Source of the DNA: Candidatus Kerfeldbacteria bacterium RIFOXYC2_FULL_38_9
GTDB lineage: Bacteria; Patescibacteriota; Patescibacteriia; UBA9570; XYC2-FULL-38-9
DNA length: 6,217 nucleotides
Direction of reading: 5' to 3'
Assembly: GCA_001818355.1 (NCBI GenBank)
Contig: MHKJ01000061.1
Span: 23,625-29,841 of the forward strand
Each line of letters begins with the position of its first letter. The first letter of the stretch is position 1. The position numbers and the translations under genes were made by a program. The notes below the pieces were generated by a model. It ran no database searches. It saw only the letters and a list, made by a program, of their open reading frames with translations, and had not been told where the DNA came from. This document shows positions 1 to 5,241 of this stretch, piece by piece.

Positions 1-487
1 CCTGCCAAGCAATTAAGGGGCCGCTTAATTGATAAGTGGCGCCGCCAAAAAAAGAAAGCGCTAAACTATAATTTCTACTGCGTAAAAAAAGAAAAAAATT
101 TAAACCGCTGAGAAAAAAATAAAGTATTACCAAAAAAGTAAAAAAAGATGAAGCTTGGGTGAAAATAGGCATTAAAAACACTAAGGGCGAAAATAATAAA
201 GATTGTCCGTTACCGGAAACATCTAGGCCGTTAAAAATATAAACATTATCTTTTAACGGTAAATCCTGTTTTTTCTGATTAAATAAAACCTGTAAATTGG
301 GATAAAGCTGGACTATGGCGTCTCGCAAAAGCGGATTTTCTCCCACGCGCGGCGCGTCTAACAAATAATCGTCAATCAAATCTGTAGGCAAAGGAACACG
401 ATGTAAAAAAAGCGAAGGAAAGAAAAATATCAGCGTGATGATTACAAAACCGCCAAGCGCTAATTTTTTCTGCCACTTTTGAGCCAT
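1..487 (-). CDS. YfhO-like multi-pass membrane protein (putative GT-C type glycosyltransferase), N-terminal part
   Basis: Reading the minus strand from the ATG at 487-485 gives 162 codons with no stop to the window edge, so this is the 5' part of a longer gene. A membrane segment lies at about residues 10-28. A long external loop follows with the motif VPLPTDLIDD (31-40) and then NPLLRDAIVQLYP (51-63). Further membrane segments are at about 97-110, 115-136 and 143-160. The order of first helix, acidic loop, NPLLxDxxxQxYP, then helices resembles the start of YfhO-family proteins, large membrane proteins related to GT-C glycosyltransferases that move lipid-linked sugars at the cell envelope. 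The family's usual W-N-P after the Q-YP motif is not obvious here, so the assignment is by overall pattern. The start follows the stop of the upstream cysteine-rich gene by one base, so the two are probably cotranscribed and translationally coupled. No Shine-Dalgarno site is visible. Substrate is unknown. Confidence 0.72.
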   Translation of the reverse strand, partial: MAQKWQKKLALGGFVIITLIFFFPSLFLHRVPLPTDLIDDYLLDAPRVGENPLLRDAIVQLYPNLQVLFNQKKQDLPLKDNVYIFNGLDVSGNGQSLLFSPLVFLMPIFTQASSFFTFLVILYFFLSGLNFFLFLRSRNYSLALSFFGGATYQLSGPLIAWQ

Positions 488-488
488 G

Positions 489-926
489 CTATTCTAAACA
501 ATCATCCACCACGTGCACGCAAGCTCCGGGAATATCCTCATTCCAAGAAAAAGCGCAACAAATAAATTCGTTATTTTCCTTATTTCTACCAAAACGATAC
601 AGGCTGGAATCATATAAATCAGTGGTGTTTTCTATGGGACAAGAAGCGACGTCTTCTCCGTTTTCTCTGGCATTGCAATAAACCTGCTTCGGATCGTTTC
701 CTTGCCACCAAATTTGTAAAACAATATCTCCGCAACTTTTGGGAATGGCTCCTTGCATGCTGATCCACTCTTCAGTGTCTTCACTGGGCTCTTCTGCGTT
801 GGTGTTAAGATTGCTTTTGATTTGTTCCCACACAGTGCCTCTGGCTGGCCTTGTAGCGCCCAACAGAAAAATACTACTTAAAGTGCACAACCCTACAACT
901 AAAACCTTTTTTACTTTTTTGTTCAT
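489..926 (-). CDS. Secreted cysteine-rich protein of unknown family
   Basis: I do not recognise the family. The 145-residue product starts with a basic N-region (MNKKVKK) and a hydrophobic core (about 8-24), a typical Sec signal peptide. Cleavage near residue 24-30 is plausible. There is no lipobox: the only early cysteine, C14, lies inside the hydrophobic core. The mature part is acidic, with a low-complexity Glu/Asp stretch at 45-53, followed by a compact region with seven cysteines (65, 84, 96, 123, 124, 136, 143), including an adjacent CC pair. That pattern suggests a small disulfide-stabilised extracytoplasmic domain, with one cysteine left free or used for an intermolecular bond. The ATG at 926-924 is the only sensible start because the signal peptide begins directly there. 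A promoter lies just upstream (950-979), and the YfhO-like gene follows after one base. Function is unknown. A DsbA-like protein encoded at 3741-4511 could in principle act on it. Confidence 0.8.
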   Translation of the reverse strand: MNKKVKKVLVVGLCTLSSIFLLGATRPARGTVWEQIKSNLNTNAEEPSEDTEEWISMQGAIPKSCGDIVLQIWWQGNDPKQVYCNARENGEDVASCPIENTTDLYDSSLYRFGRNKENNEFICCAFSWNEDIPGACVHVVDDCLE

Positions 927-935
927 AAAAAATTT

Positions 936-950
936 TAATGATTTTCATTA
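936..950. repeat. Short perfect inverted repeat at the predicted transcription start
   Basis: TAATGA at 936-941 and TCATTA at 945-950 are perfect reverse complements separated by three bases. The element lies just downstream of the -10 box of the minus-strand promoter and covers the expected transcription start. It could be a small operator or a weak stem at the 5' end of the mRNA. In AT-rich DNA a six-base arm can easily arise by chance. Confidence 0.35.
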
Positions 951-979
951 TTTTACAAAGACAACAAACTTCCTGTCAA
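950..979 (-). promoter_or_regulatory. Sigma-70-type promoter for the cysteine-rich/YfhO-like gene pair
   Basis: On the minus strand a perfect -35 box TTGACA (979-974) is followed by an 18-base spacer and a -10 box TAAAAT (955-950, five of six matches). The -35 box overlaps the TGA stop of the EamA gene. Transcription would start near 943, leaving a leader of about 17 bases before the ATG at 926. This makes the 489-926 gene and the YfhO-like gene a unit separate from the EamA gene, though readthrough from EamA is also possible because no terminator is visible between them. Confidence 0.55.
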
Positions 980-1893
980 ATTGATTCGTTATTTTTTTGA
1001 GCATCGCGCACAATAAACAACATTACCAAAATTAAAATCACCGCACTTAAACTCTGCGTCACAGTAAGAGCTTCTTTTAATAAGACATACCCGGAAATAA
1101 CCGAAGAAATAGGCCAGGCTAATTCCAATAAAGTGGAACGGGAAGCCGGAATGCGCTTGAGGCCAAAGTAATAAATAAGCAAAGCGACTAAGCCCGTAGA
1201 AAAAGTAATGGCCGCAATGTATTTCCATTGTTCTCCGGTTAAAGCGGTAAGAGAAGAAACATCATTCATAAGAACCATCAACAACAAAGCGAAAATGGGA
1301 GCAAAACCAAAACGCAACCAAGTTACCAAAAGCGGCGAGGTGCCTTTGAGGCTATACTTAGAGAAAGCGGTAGAAAAACCCCAAGCGGCGGCCGCGGCCA
1401 AAGCTAATAATGCGGCTATCGCTGTTCCTTGACCGGTAGCAAAATTAACACGTAAATCCGGAAAAGATACTCCGTAAGCAGACAACAGCGCTAATAAAGC
1501 CAAAAAAATAAACCTGGGTTTTATTTTTTCTTTCAATAAAATAGCGGCCGCGGTAATGGCAAAAAGCGGCTGTAATTGTTGTAATAAAACCACTACCGAA
1601 AAAGGCATAAACTGCACTTTTCCTAAAGCGGCAGTATAAAAAATAGTACCCAAGGCTCCGGAAAGCAAAGAAACCACTATGATCGCTAACCACTGTTTTT
1701 TATTCAATTTTTTAAACTTTTTCCAAAAAATTAAAATTAGGGGCAATAACAGCACAAAACCAAAAATATGTTCCCAAAAAACCACTACCGTAGGAGGTAA
1801 GCTAAAAAGTTGACGTCTTAATAAGCCGTCCAAGCTCCACAAAACAGCCGCTAAAACCACAGCTAAAGAACCAACGTAAATTGTCTTTTTCAT
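976..1893 (-). CDS. EamA/DMT-superfamily permease
   Basis: This 305-residue integral membrane protein has the length and duplicated layout of EamA-domain transporters of the drug/metabolite transporter superfamily, normally 10 helices. The first repeat spans about residues 5-143 and the second about 155-296. Each ends with the family's signature before the last helix: LQQLQPLFA with LLKEK (104-123) in repeat one, and LELAWPISS with LLKEALT (256-277) in repeat two. A short basic tail (about 296-305) lies at the C-terminus. The family exports or imports amino acids, nucleosides, sugars and other small metabolites; nothing in the sequence fixes the substrate. The ATG at 1893-1891 follows the weak purine stretch AAAGAAAA, and the basic MKK start suits a first helix. 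The gene diverges from the AI-2E permease gene with 131 bases between them. The TGA stop shows that TGA is not reassigned here. Confidence 0.93.
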   Translation of the reverse strand: MKKTIYVGSLAVVLAAVLWSLDGLLRRQLFSLPPTVVVFWEHIFGFVLLLPLILIFWKKFKKLNKKQWLAIIVVSLLSGALGTIFYTAALGKVQFMPFSVVVLLQQLQPLFAITAAAILLKEKIKPRFIFLALLALLSAYGVSFPDLRVNFATGQGTAIAALLALAAAAAWGFSTAFSKYSLKGTSPLLVTWLRFGFAPIFALLLMVLMNDVSSLTALTGEQWKYIAAITFSTGLVALLIYYFGLKRIPASRSTLLELAWPISSVISGYVLLKEALTVTQSLSAVILILVMLFIVRDAQKNNESI

Positions 1894-2024
1894 AATTTTC
1901 TTTAATCAATAATTGAATATCCACAGCATACAAGAAAAACCGTTGTTTGACTACCTGGTTTTAAAACAGTGACTTATTATCTATTTGAATATATAATAGG
2001 ATAAGAGAAAAATAATAAAAAAAT
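1894..2024. promoter_or_regulatory. Divergent intergenic region between EamA and AI-2E permease genes
   Basis: This 131-base, AT-rich gap lies between two genes pointing away from each other. The rightward promoter is convincing and is listed separately. For the leftward EamA gene only a weak candidate is visible: TAGTCA at 1953-1948, a 17-base spacer, and TATGCT at 1930-1925, each four of six matches. I see no tRNA, no small reading frame with a ribosome site and no long inverted repeat. Confidence 0.45.
1969..1997 (+). promoter_or_regulatory. Sigma-70-type promoter for the AI-2E permease gene
   Basis: A perfect -10 box TATAAT (1992-1997) is preceded by a 17-base spacer and GTGACT (1969-1974, four of six matches to TTGACA). 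The expected start is near 2004, giving a leader of about 20 bases made almost wholly of A and T, with AAGAGA but no good Shine-Dalgarno site at the usual distance from the ATG at 2025. Confidence 0.55.
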
Positions 2025-3071
2025 ATGGATTTTAAAAAAATTCAAACCGTGGCTTTTTTTGCCTTACTCATTGGCATTAGTATTTTATTTTATCGTTTAG
2101 TCGCTCCTTATCTTTTTGCTATATTTTGGGCGGCAATTATCGCCAGTATTTTTTATCCGCTTTATAAAAAACTTTTAAAAAAAATAAAAAGCCCGAAATT
2201 AAGCGCGGGCTTGACTTTAGTGGTGGCTATTTTAGTTGTGCTCATTCCCTTAAGTTTTATTTTGGGACTGGTAGCTAAACAAGCGGTAGACACTTACAAT
2301 AAATTTAATAATCCAACTACGTTGACCTCTTTGCAGTCTTATGCCGAAAATTTTGTGGCCAATAACACCGTACAAAAAATCATAGGGCAAGTTAATCTGC
2401 AAGAAAAAATAAAAACCGTTACCACCACCATTAGCACCAACAGTTTATCGTGGCTGAAAACCGGTTCGCAAAATACCCTGGCTCTTCTTTTACAAGCGTT
2501 TATTATGTTATACTCTTTATATTATTTTTTGAAAGATGGGGATCGTTGGCTGAGGCATTTGATGCATTTACTGCCATTTGGGGATAACAATGAGGCCGTT
2601 TTATACGAAAAATTCGCCTCCACCGGCAAAGCTACCTTAAAAGGAACTATTTTAATCGGCAGTATCCAGGGAATTTTCGGCGGTATTTTATTCTTTATTG
2701 TGGGTATTCCTTCCGCGGTCTTTTGGGCATTGATTATGATTGTGATGTCTATTATTCCGGCAGTTGGTTCTTTTATTATCCTATATCCGGCCGCTCTTTA
2801 TTTAATAATTATTGGGCACGTTTGGCAGGCCTTGGTGATCATTATTGGCAGTGTTCTTATTGGTTTTATTGATAATTTACTCAGACCGCCGCTGGTAGGA
2901 AAAGACATGGAATTACCGCCGCTGATTATCTTTTTCGCCACCATTGGAGGTCTCAGCGTCTTTGGTATTTCCGGAGTGGTGATAGGCCCGATTATTGCCG
3001 CTTTCTTCTTCGCGGTGTTGGAAATGTATGAGCATAAATATAAAAAAGAGCTGGACAGCACTAAGACCTAA
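2025..3071 (+). CDS. AI-2E family transporter (PerM/TqsA-like permease)
   Basis: The 348-residue product matches the AI-2E transporter (UPF0118) family in length and architecture. Two N-terminal helix pairs (about 8-45 and 58-85) are followed by a mostly soluble segment (about 86-148), a helix ending in YYFLKDGDRW (166-175), and a C-terminal bundle from about 205. The family signature is present near the C-terminus: IDNLLRPPLVGK (282-293), then the GG..FG..G...GP pattern (308-322) and a final helix. PAVGSFIILYPAALYL (245-260) is another conserved block. Members are inner-membrane permeases; TqsA exports autoinducer 2, while others have been linked to Na+/H+ antiport or organic solute export, so the true substrate cannot be inferred. 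It has its own promoter and ends four bases before a hairpin terminator, so it is probably monocistronic. The ATG is preceded by the TATAAT box 28 bases upstream, which supports this start. Confidence 0.94.
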   Translation: MDFKKIQTVAFFALLIGISILFYRLVAPYLFAIFWAAIIASIFYPLYKKLLKKIKSPKLSAGLTLVVAILVVLIPLSFILGLVAKQAVDTYNKFNNPTTLTSLQSYAENFVANNTVQKIIGQVNLQEKIKTVTTTISTNSLSWLKTGSQNTLALLLQAFIMLYSLYYFLKDGDRWLRHLMHLLPFGDNNEAVLYEKFASTGKATLKGTILIGSIQGIFGGILFFIVGIPSAVFWALIMIVMSIIPAVGSFIILYPAALYLIIIGHVWQALVIIIGSVLIGFIDNLLRPPLVGKDMELPPLIIFFATIGGLSVFGISGVVIGPIIAAFFFAVLEMYEHKYKKELDSTKT

Positions 3072-3074
3072 ACA

Positions 3075-3098
3075 AAAACGCGGAAATATCCGCGTTTT
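3075..3098. terminator. Bidirectional intrinsic terminator
   Basis: AAAACGCGGA (3075-3084) pairs perfectly with TCCGCGTTTT (3089-3098) around a four-base loop AATA. The GC core of six pairs is flanked by A-run and T-run, so in either direction the transcript forms a stem followed by U residues. It sits between the stop of the AI-2E permease gene (3071) and the stop of the convergent DUF4430 lipoprotein gene (3116), as expected for a shared terminator. Confidence 0.85.
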
Positions 3099-3115
3099 AA
3101 AATAACAAATCTTTT

Positions 3116-3556
3116 TTACTTTAATTCATCTAATTGCCATTTCACTACATCGCCCTTATTCAACACTTGAGTGGATGCGCCTTCACTGGCCATTTTATTG
3201 TTTAAATATAAAGCCCAAAAATTCTGACCGTCGGTTGAAGCAAGATTATTAACAGAAGTTACATAAGCACCCAAGCCTTCAGCTTCTTTAAGTTCATAGG
3301 TAAAAGCATCTTCCTCTTTTAATTGCGCCATGGCCGCCAACACTGTTTGGCCTTCTTCTGTGGCAAGGGTATAATTTTTAGTTTGATCATCGCCAACTAC
3401 TTGTAAAGTTAAATCAAATTTTTTGGCGCTGTTGGTACTATTAACCTGAGCTTGAGCAATACTTAAATCATCATTATTATTGCAACCAGCTCCCATTGCT
3501 CCTAAGGACATCATTAAAACAACGGCTAATAAAACTTTTTGAAATTTTTTTTTCAT
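3116..3556 (-). CDS. DUF4430 (transcobalamin C-terminal-like) lipoprotein
   Basis: The 146-residue product has a lipoprotein-type signal peptide: basic MKKKFQK, a hydrophobic core (8-21), then MGAGC with the lipidation cysteine at C25. The -3 residue is Gly rather than the usual Leu, so the lipobox is permissive rather than ideal. After an Asn/Ser-rich linker (26-45), residues 46-143 fit the DUF4430 domain, which resembles the C-terminal domain of transcobalamin. The visible marks are the strand motif LTLQVVG (49-55), GQTVLAAM (69-76), GLGAYVTSVNN (94-104), FWALYLNN (113-120) and GDVVKWQ (135-141). In animals this fold clamps cobalamin; in bacteria it occurs on many surface proteins and ligand binding is mostly unproven. 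The ATG at 3556 has AAAAGAG five bases upstream. The gene faces the AI-2E permease gene at a shared terminator and diverges from the operon containing a cobalamin adenosyltransferase. Confidence 0.87.
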   Translation of the reverse strand: MKKKFQKVLLAVVLMMSLGAMGAGCNNNDDLSIAQAQVNSTNSAKKFDLTLQVVGDDQTKNYTLATEEGQTVLAAMAQLKEEDAFTYELKEAEGLGAYVTSVNNLASTDGQNFWALYLNNKMASEGASTQVLNKGDVVKWQLDELK

Positions 3557-3566
3557 GTTGGCTCTT

Positions 3567-3583
3567 TTAATTTTTAAAATTAA
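3567..3583. repeat. AT-only inverted repeat next to the lipoprotein ribosome site
   Basis: TTAATTTT (3567-3574) and AAAATTAA (3576-3583) are perfect inverted copies around a single base. In the lipoprotein mRNA this could fold into a stem of seven pairs with a three-base loop, ending right before or over the AAAAGAG ribosome site, or it could be a protein-binding palindrome. It is weak as a stem because every pair is A-U. Confidence 0.35.
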
Positions 3584-3600
3584 GAAACTTTTTTTGGCTG

Positions 3601-3627
3601 TGCGCCCTCCTCAAAATCTCACGCGCA
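3601..3627 (-). other. Leader stem-loop carrying an orphan Shine-Dalgarno motif
   Basis: In the predicted lipoprotein leader, TGCGC (3627-3623) pairs with GCGCA (3605-3601). The 17-base loop region contains GAGGAGG, a near-full complement of the 16S anti-Shine-Dalgarno tail. No ATG, GTG or TTG lies at a usable distance after it, and the real lipoprotein start is about 50 bases downstream. It may be a ribosome standby site, part of a regulatory fold, or chance. Confidence 0.35.
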
Positions 3628-3636
3628 GTTTAACTA

Positions 3637-3665
3637 ATTCTAAAACAAAAAAACAACAACGTCAA
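3637..3665 (-). promoter_or_regulatory. Sigma-70-type promoter for the DUF4430 lipoprotein gene
   Basis: On the minus strand TTGACG (3665-3660, five of six) is followed by a 17-base spacer and TAGAAT (3642-3637, five of six). The start would be near 3630, giving a leader of about 74 bases that holds the stem-loop at 3601-3627 and the AT palindrome at 3567-3583. The leader is much longer than the others in this window, which leaves room for post-transcriptional control. Confidence 0.6.
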
Positions 3666-3667
3666 CT

Positions 3668-3687
3668 AAAATATAGCAAAATATAGC
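3668..3687. repeat. Exact tandem 10-bp direct repeat between divergent promoters
   Basis: AAAATATAGC occurs twice in immediate succession (3668-3677 and 3678-3687). The pair starts three bases from the -35 box of the leftward promoter (3660-3665) and lies 18 bases before the -35 box of the rightward promoter (3706-3711). A 10-bp period puts both copies on the same face of the helix, which suits a regulator binding as a tandem dimer and serving both promoters. No regulator gene is in the window. Confidence 0.45.
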
Positions 3688-3705
3688 CGCTCAAATAATT
3701 ATGTT

Positions 3706-3734
3706 TTGCGATCAGGAAGAGATTGCGCTATAAT
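3706..3734 (+). promoter_or_regulatory. Promoter of the dsbA-like/truB/adenosyltransferase run, predicted to give a leaderless mRNA
   Basis: TTGCGA (3706-3711, four of six) is followed by exactly 17 bases and a perfect TATAAT (3729-3734). The expected start, six to seven bases after the -10 box, falls on or next to the ATG at 3741-3743. The transcript would therefore have essentially no 5' untranslated region. This also rules out the in-frame TTG at 3723 as the start codon, since it lies upstream of the -10 box. Confidence 0.6.
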
Positions 3735-3740
3735 ACCGCT

Positions 3741-4511
3741 ATGGAAAATTCCTCTAAAAAATCCGGCTACTTGGGCCATGATCATTCGTTGCATGCTTAT
3801 TTTTTTGGACTAATTACCGGCATTGCCGTTATTGCCGGTTTAGCTTTAGTGGTGTTTTTGATAATTTGGCAAAAAAATCTTCTGCAAGCAAAAAATACGC
3901 CTGCTGTTGCAGACGATGTGGTCAACAGTCAAAATGATGATAAAGCTCCTTTTGAAAAAATCACTAAAATAGATTTAAACTCTCTTCAACACGTCAAGGG
4001 AAATGTTAATTCAACTGATTTAACTTTTATAGAATATTCTGATTTGGAATGTTCTTTTTGCAAAAAATATCACGTAACGGTTAAAGAAGTGGCAAAAAAT
4101 TATCAAAACAAAATAGCTTTTGCTTATAAACACTTCCCTCTTAATATTCACTCTAAAGCCAAACGGGAAGCGATAGCCGCAGAATGCGCTGGCTTGCAAG
4201 ATAAATTTTTTGAATATGTTGATAAAATTTTTGAAATTACACCCAGCAACAATAATCTAGAAGATCAAAAACTTTTTGATACCGCGCAAGAACTTAATTT
4301 GAATATGGATGATTTTAAAGCCTGCGTAGAAAAAGAAGAAACTTTAAGTACGGTAGCCGCTGATGCTTTAGAGGCGCAAGGCAGTGGCGCCACCGGCACC
4401 CCGCACGCCATTCTCGTAGATAAAGGTGGCAATATTTTAACTACTTTTCAAGGTGCTTTAACTGCCGGCCAACTTACTCAGGCCTTTGATCAATATTTGG
4501 CGGAGGAATAA
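3741..4511 (+). CDS. Membrane-anchored DsbA-family (thioredoxin-4 type) thiol-disulfide protein
   Basis: The 256-residue product has a cytoplasmic N-terminus, one membrane helix (about 19-43), a polar linker (45-85) and a thioredoxin-like domain with an inserted helical region. The active site is CSFC (C104-C107) in the context YSDLECSFCKKYH. The cis-proline loop is GATGTP with P221, and the C-terminal strands (222-235) follow. Two more cysteines, C149 (AAECAG) and C195 (FKACVE), match positions where many thioredoxin-4 proteins carry a second, probably structural, pair. The enzyme would form or shuffle disulfides outside the membrane. The start is set at the ATG at 3741, not the in-frame TTG at 3723, because TATAAT at 3729-3734 must lie outside the transcript; no Shine-Dalgarno site is present. 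Residues 12-20 carry three histidines before the helix. The truB gene follows after 25 bases, suggesting an operon. Confidence 0.92.
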   Translation: MENSSKKSGYLGHDHSLHAYFFGLITGIAVIAGLALVVFLIIWQKNLLQAKNTPAVADDVVNSQNDDKAPFEKITKIDLNSLQHVKGNVNSTDLTFIEYSDLECSFCKKYHVTVKEVAKNYQNKIAFAYKHFPLNIHSKAKREAIAAECAGLQDKFFEYVDKIFEITPSNNNLEDQKLFDTAQELNLNMDDFKACVEKEETLSTVAADALEAQGSGATGTPHAILVDKGGNILTTFQGALTAGQLTQAFDQYLAEE

Positions 4512-4536
4512 TAAAATTCGTTATTTTAGCAAAAAA

Positions 4537-5241
4537 ATGCCTTCAGAACTGGAAAAAATTTTAGTTATCAACAAACCAAAAGGCCTAACTTCGCATGATG
4601 TAGTTAATGTTGTGCGAAAAATCAGTAAAGAGCGTCGAGTTGGCCATGCCGGCACCTTGGATCCTTTGGCCAGTGGTGTGCTGATTGTTTTAGTAGGACG
4701 CGCCGCTACCAAAAGACAAGCGGAATTTATGAACGCGGATAAAGAATACACGGCCGAAATAACTTTTGGCAAAGTCAGTAAAACTTATGATGCTGAGGGG
4801 CCTTTAACTGTAACCGCCTCTGCCGAAAAATTAGAAAAACTCTCTCCTAAAATAATCAAAGATGCTTGTCAAAATTTTATTGGCAAATTTAAACAAAAAC
4901 CCCCGGCTTTTTCCGCCATCAAAGTTAAGGGTGTGGCTTTGTATAAAAAAGCCCGGCGTGGAAATTTAAACGAAGCAGAAATTCCTATTAAAGAAGTGGA
5001 AATCAATAGTATCACTCTATTAAAATATCAAACAACAGATAAAGAAAGTTTCCCAAAAATTTGGCTTAAGATAAAATGCCAAAAAGGAGTTTACATTCGT
5101 TCTTTGGCGCAGGATTTGGGCGAAAAACTAGGGGTAGGCGCTTATTTGTCCGAACTGGTTCGCACTCGCGTCGGTCAATATGTTGTAGAGCAAGCTTTAG
5201 ATCTTCAATCATTAACTAATAAATATGAAAATTTACACTAA
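4537..5241 (+). CDS. truB: tRNA pseudouridine-55 synthase TruB, short form
   Basis: TruB isomerises U55 in the T-loop of tRNAs. The 234-residue product shows the family blocks in order: INKPKGLTSHDVV (11-23), GHAGTLDPLASGVL (36-49) with the catalytic Asp at D42, KEYTAEITFG with TYDAEG (69-88), PPAFSAIKVKGVALYKKAR (122-140), and KGVYIRSLAQDLG (183-195) with the SELVRTRVGQY segment (205-215). It ends soon after the catalytic fold and lacks the C-terminal PUA domain of the E. coli enzyme (about 314 residues), a short form common in reduced genomes. I chose the ATG at 4537 because the first conserved block begins ten residues later. An in-frame TTG at 4486 would overlap the preceding gene. GGAGG at 4502-4506 is too far from the ATG to act as its ribosome site. 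The last 17 bases overlap the adenosyltransferase gene. Confidence 0.95.
   Translation: MPSELEKILVINKPKGLTSHDVVNVVRKISKERRVGHAGTLDPLASGVLIVLVGRAATKRQAEFMNADKEYTAEITFGKVSKTYDAEGPLTVTASAEKLEKLSPKIIKDACQNFIGKFKQKPPAFSAIKVKGVALYKKARRGNLNEAEIPIKEVEINSITLLKYQTTDKESFPKIWLKIKCQKGVYIRSLAQDLGEKLGVGAYLSELVRTRVGQYVVEQALDLQSLTNKYENLH

Noticed and set aside
976..978. TGA read as glycine (alternative code as in Gracilibacteria/SR1)
   Set aside because: TGA ends the EamA gene exactly where family homology ends, and no recognised gene in the window contains an internal TGA.
739..984. Plus-strand open frame of 81 codons
   Set aside because: It is antisense to the cysteine-rich secreted protein gene and crosses its promoter; composition is not protein-like and there is no ribosome site.
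989..1228. Minus-strand open frame in another register inside the EamA gene
   Set aside because: Shadow of the permease gene, whose residues and family motifs are clear in the main frame. The same applies to 1445-1693.
1208..1432. Plus-strand open frame of 74 codons antisense to the EamA gene
   Set aside because: Ala/Lys-rich translation of antisense permease codons, with no promoter or ribosome site.
2798..3061. Minus-strand open frame antisense to the end of the AI-2E permease gene
   Set aside because: Shadow of a highly conserved coding segment. The antisense frames at 4521-4772 (in truB) and 5971-6171 (in the IPT/TIG gene) are rejected for the same reason.
3557..3630. Cobalamin riboswitch in the leader of the DUF4430 lipoprotein gene
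   Set aside because: Attractive because of the B12 theme, but the leader is only about 74 bases and no B12-box consensus or multi-helix junction is visible.
3723..3740. TTG at 3723 as start of the DsbA-like protein
   Set aside because: It would place the perfect TATAAT -10 box inside the coding sequence, and the ATG at 3741 fits the promoter.
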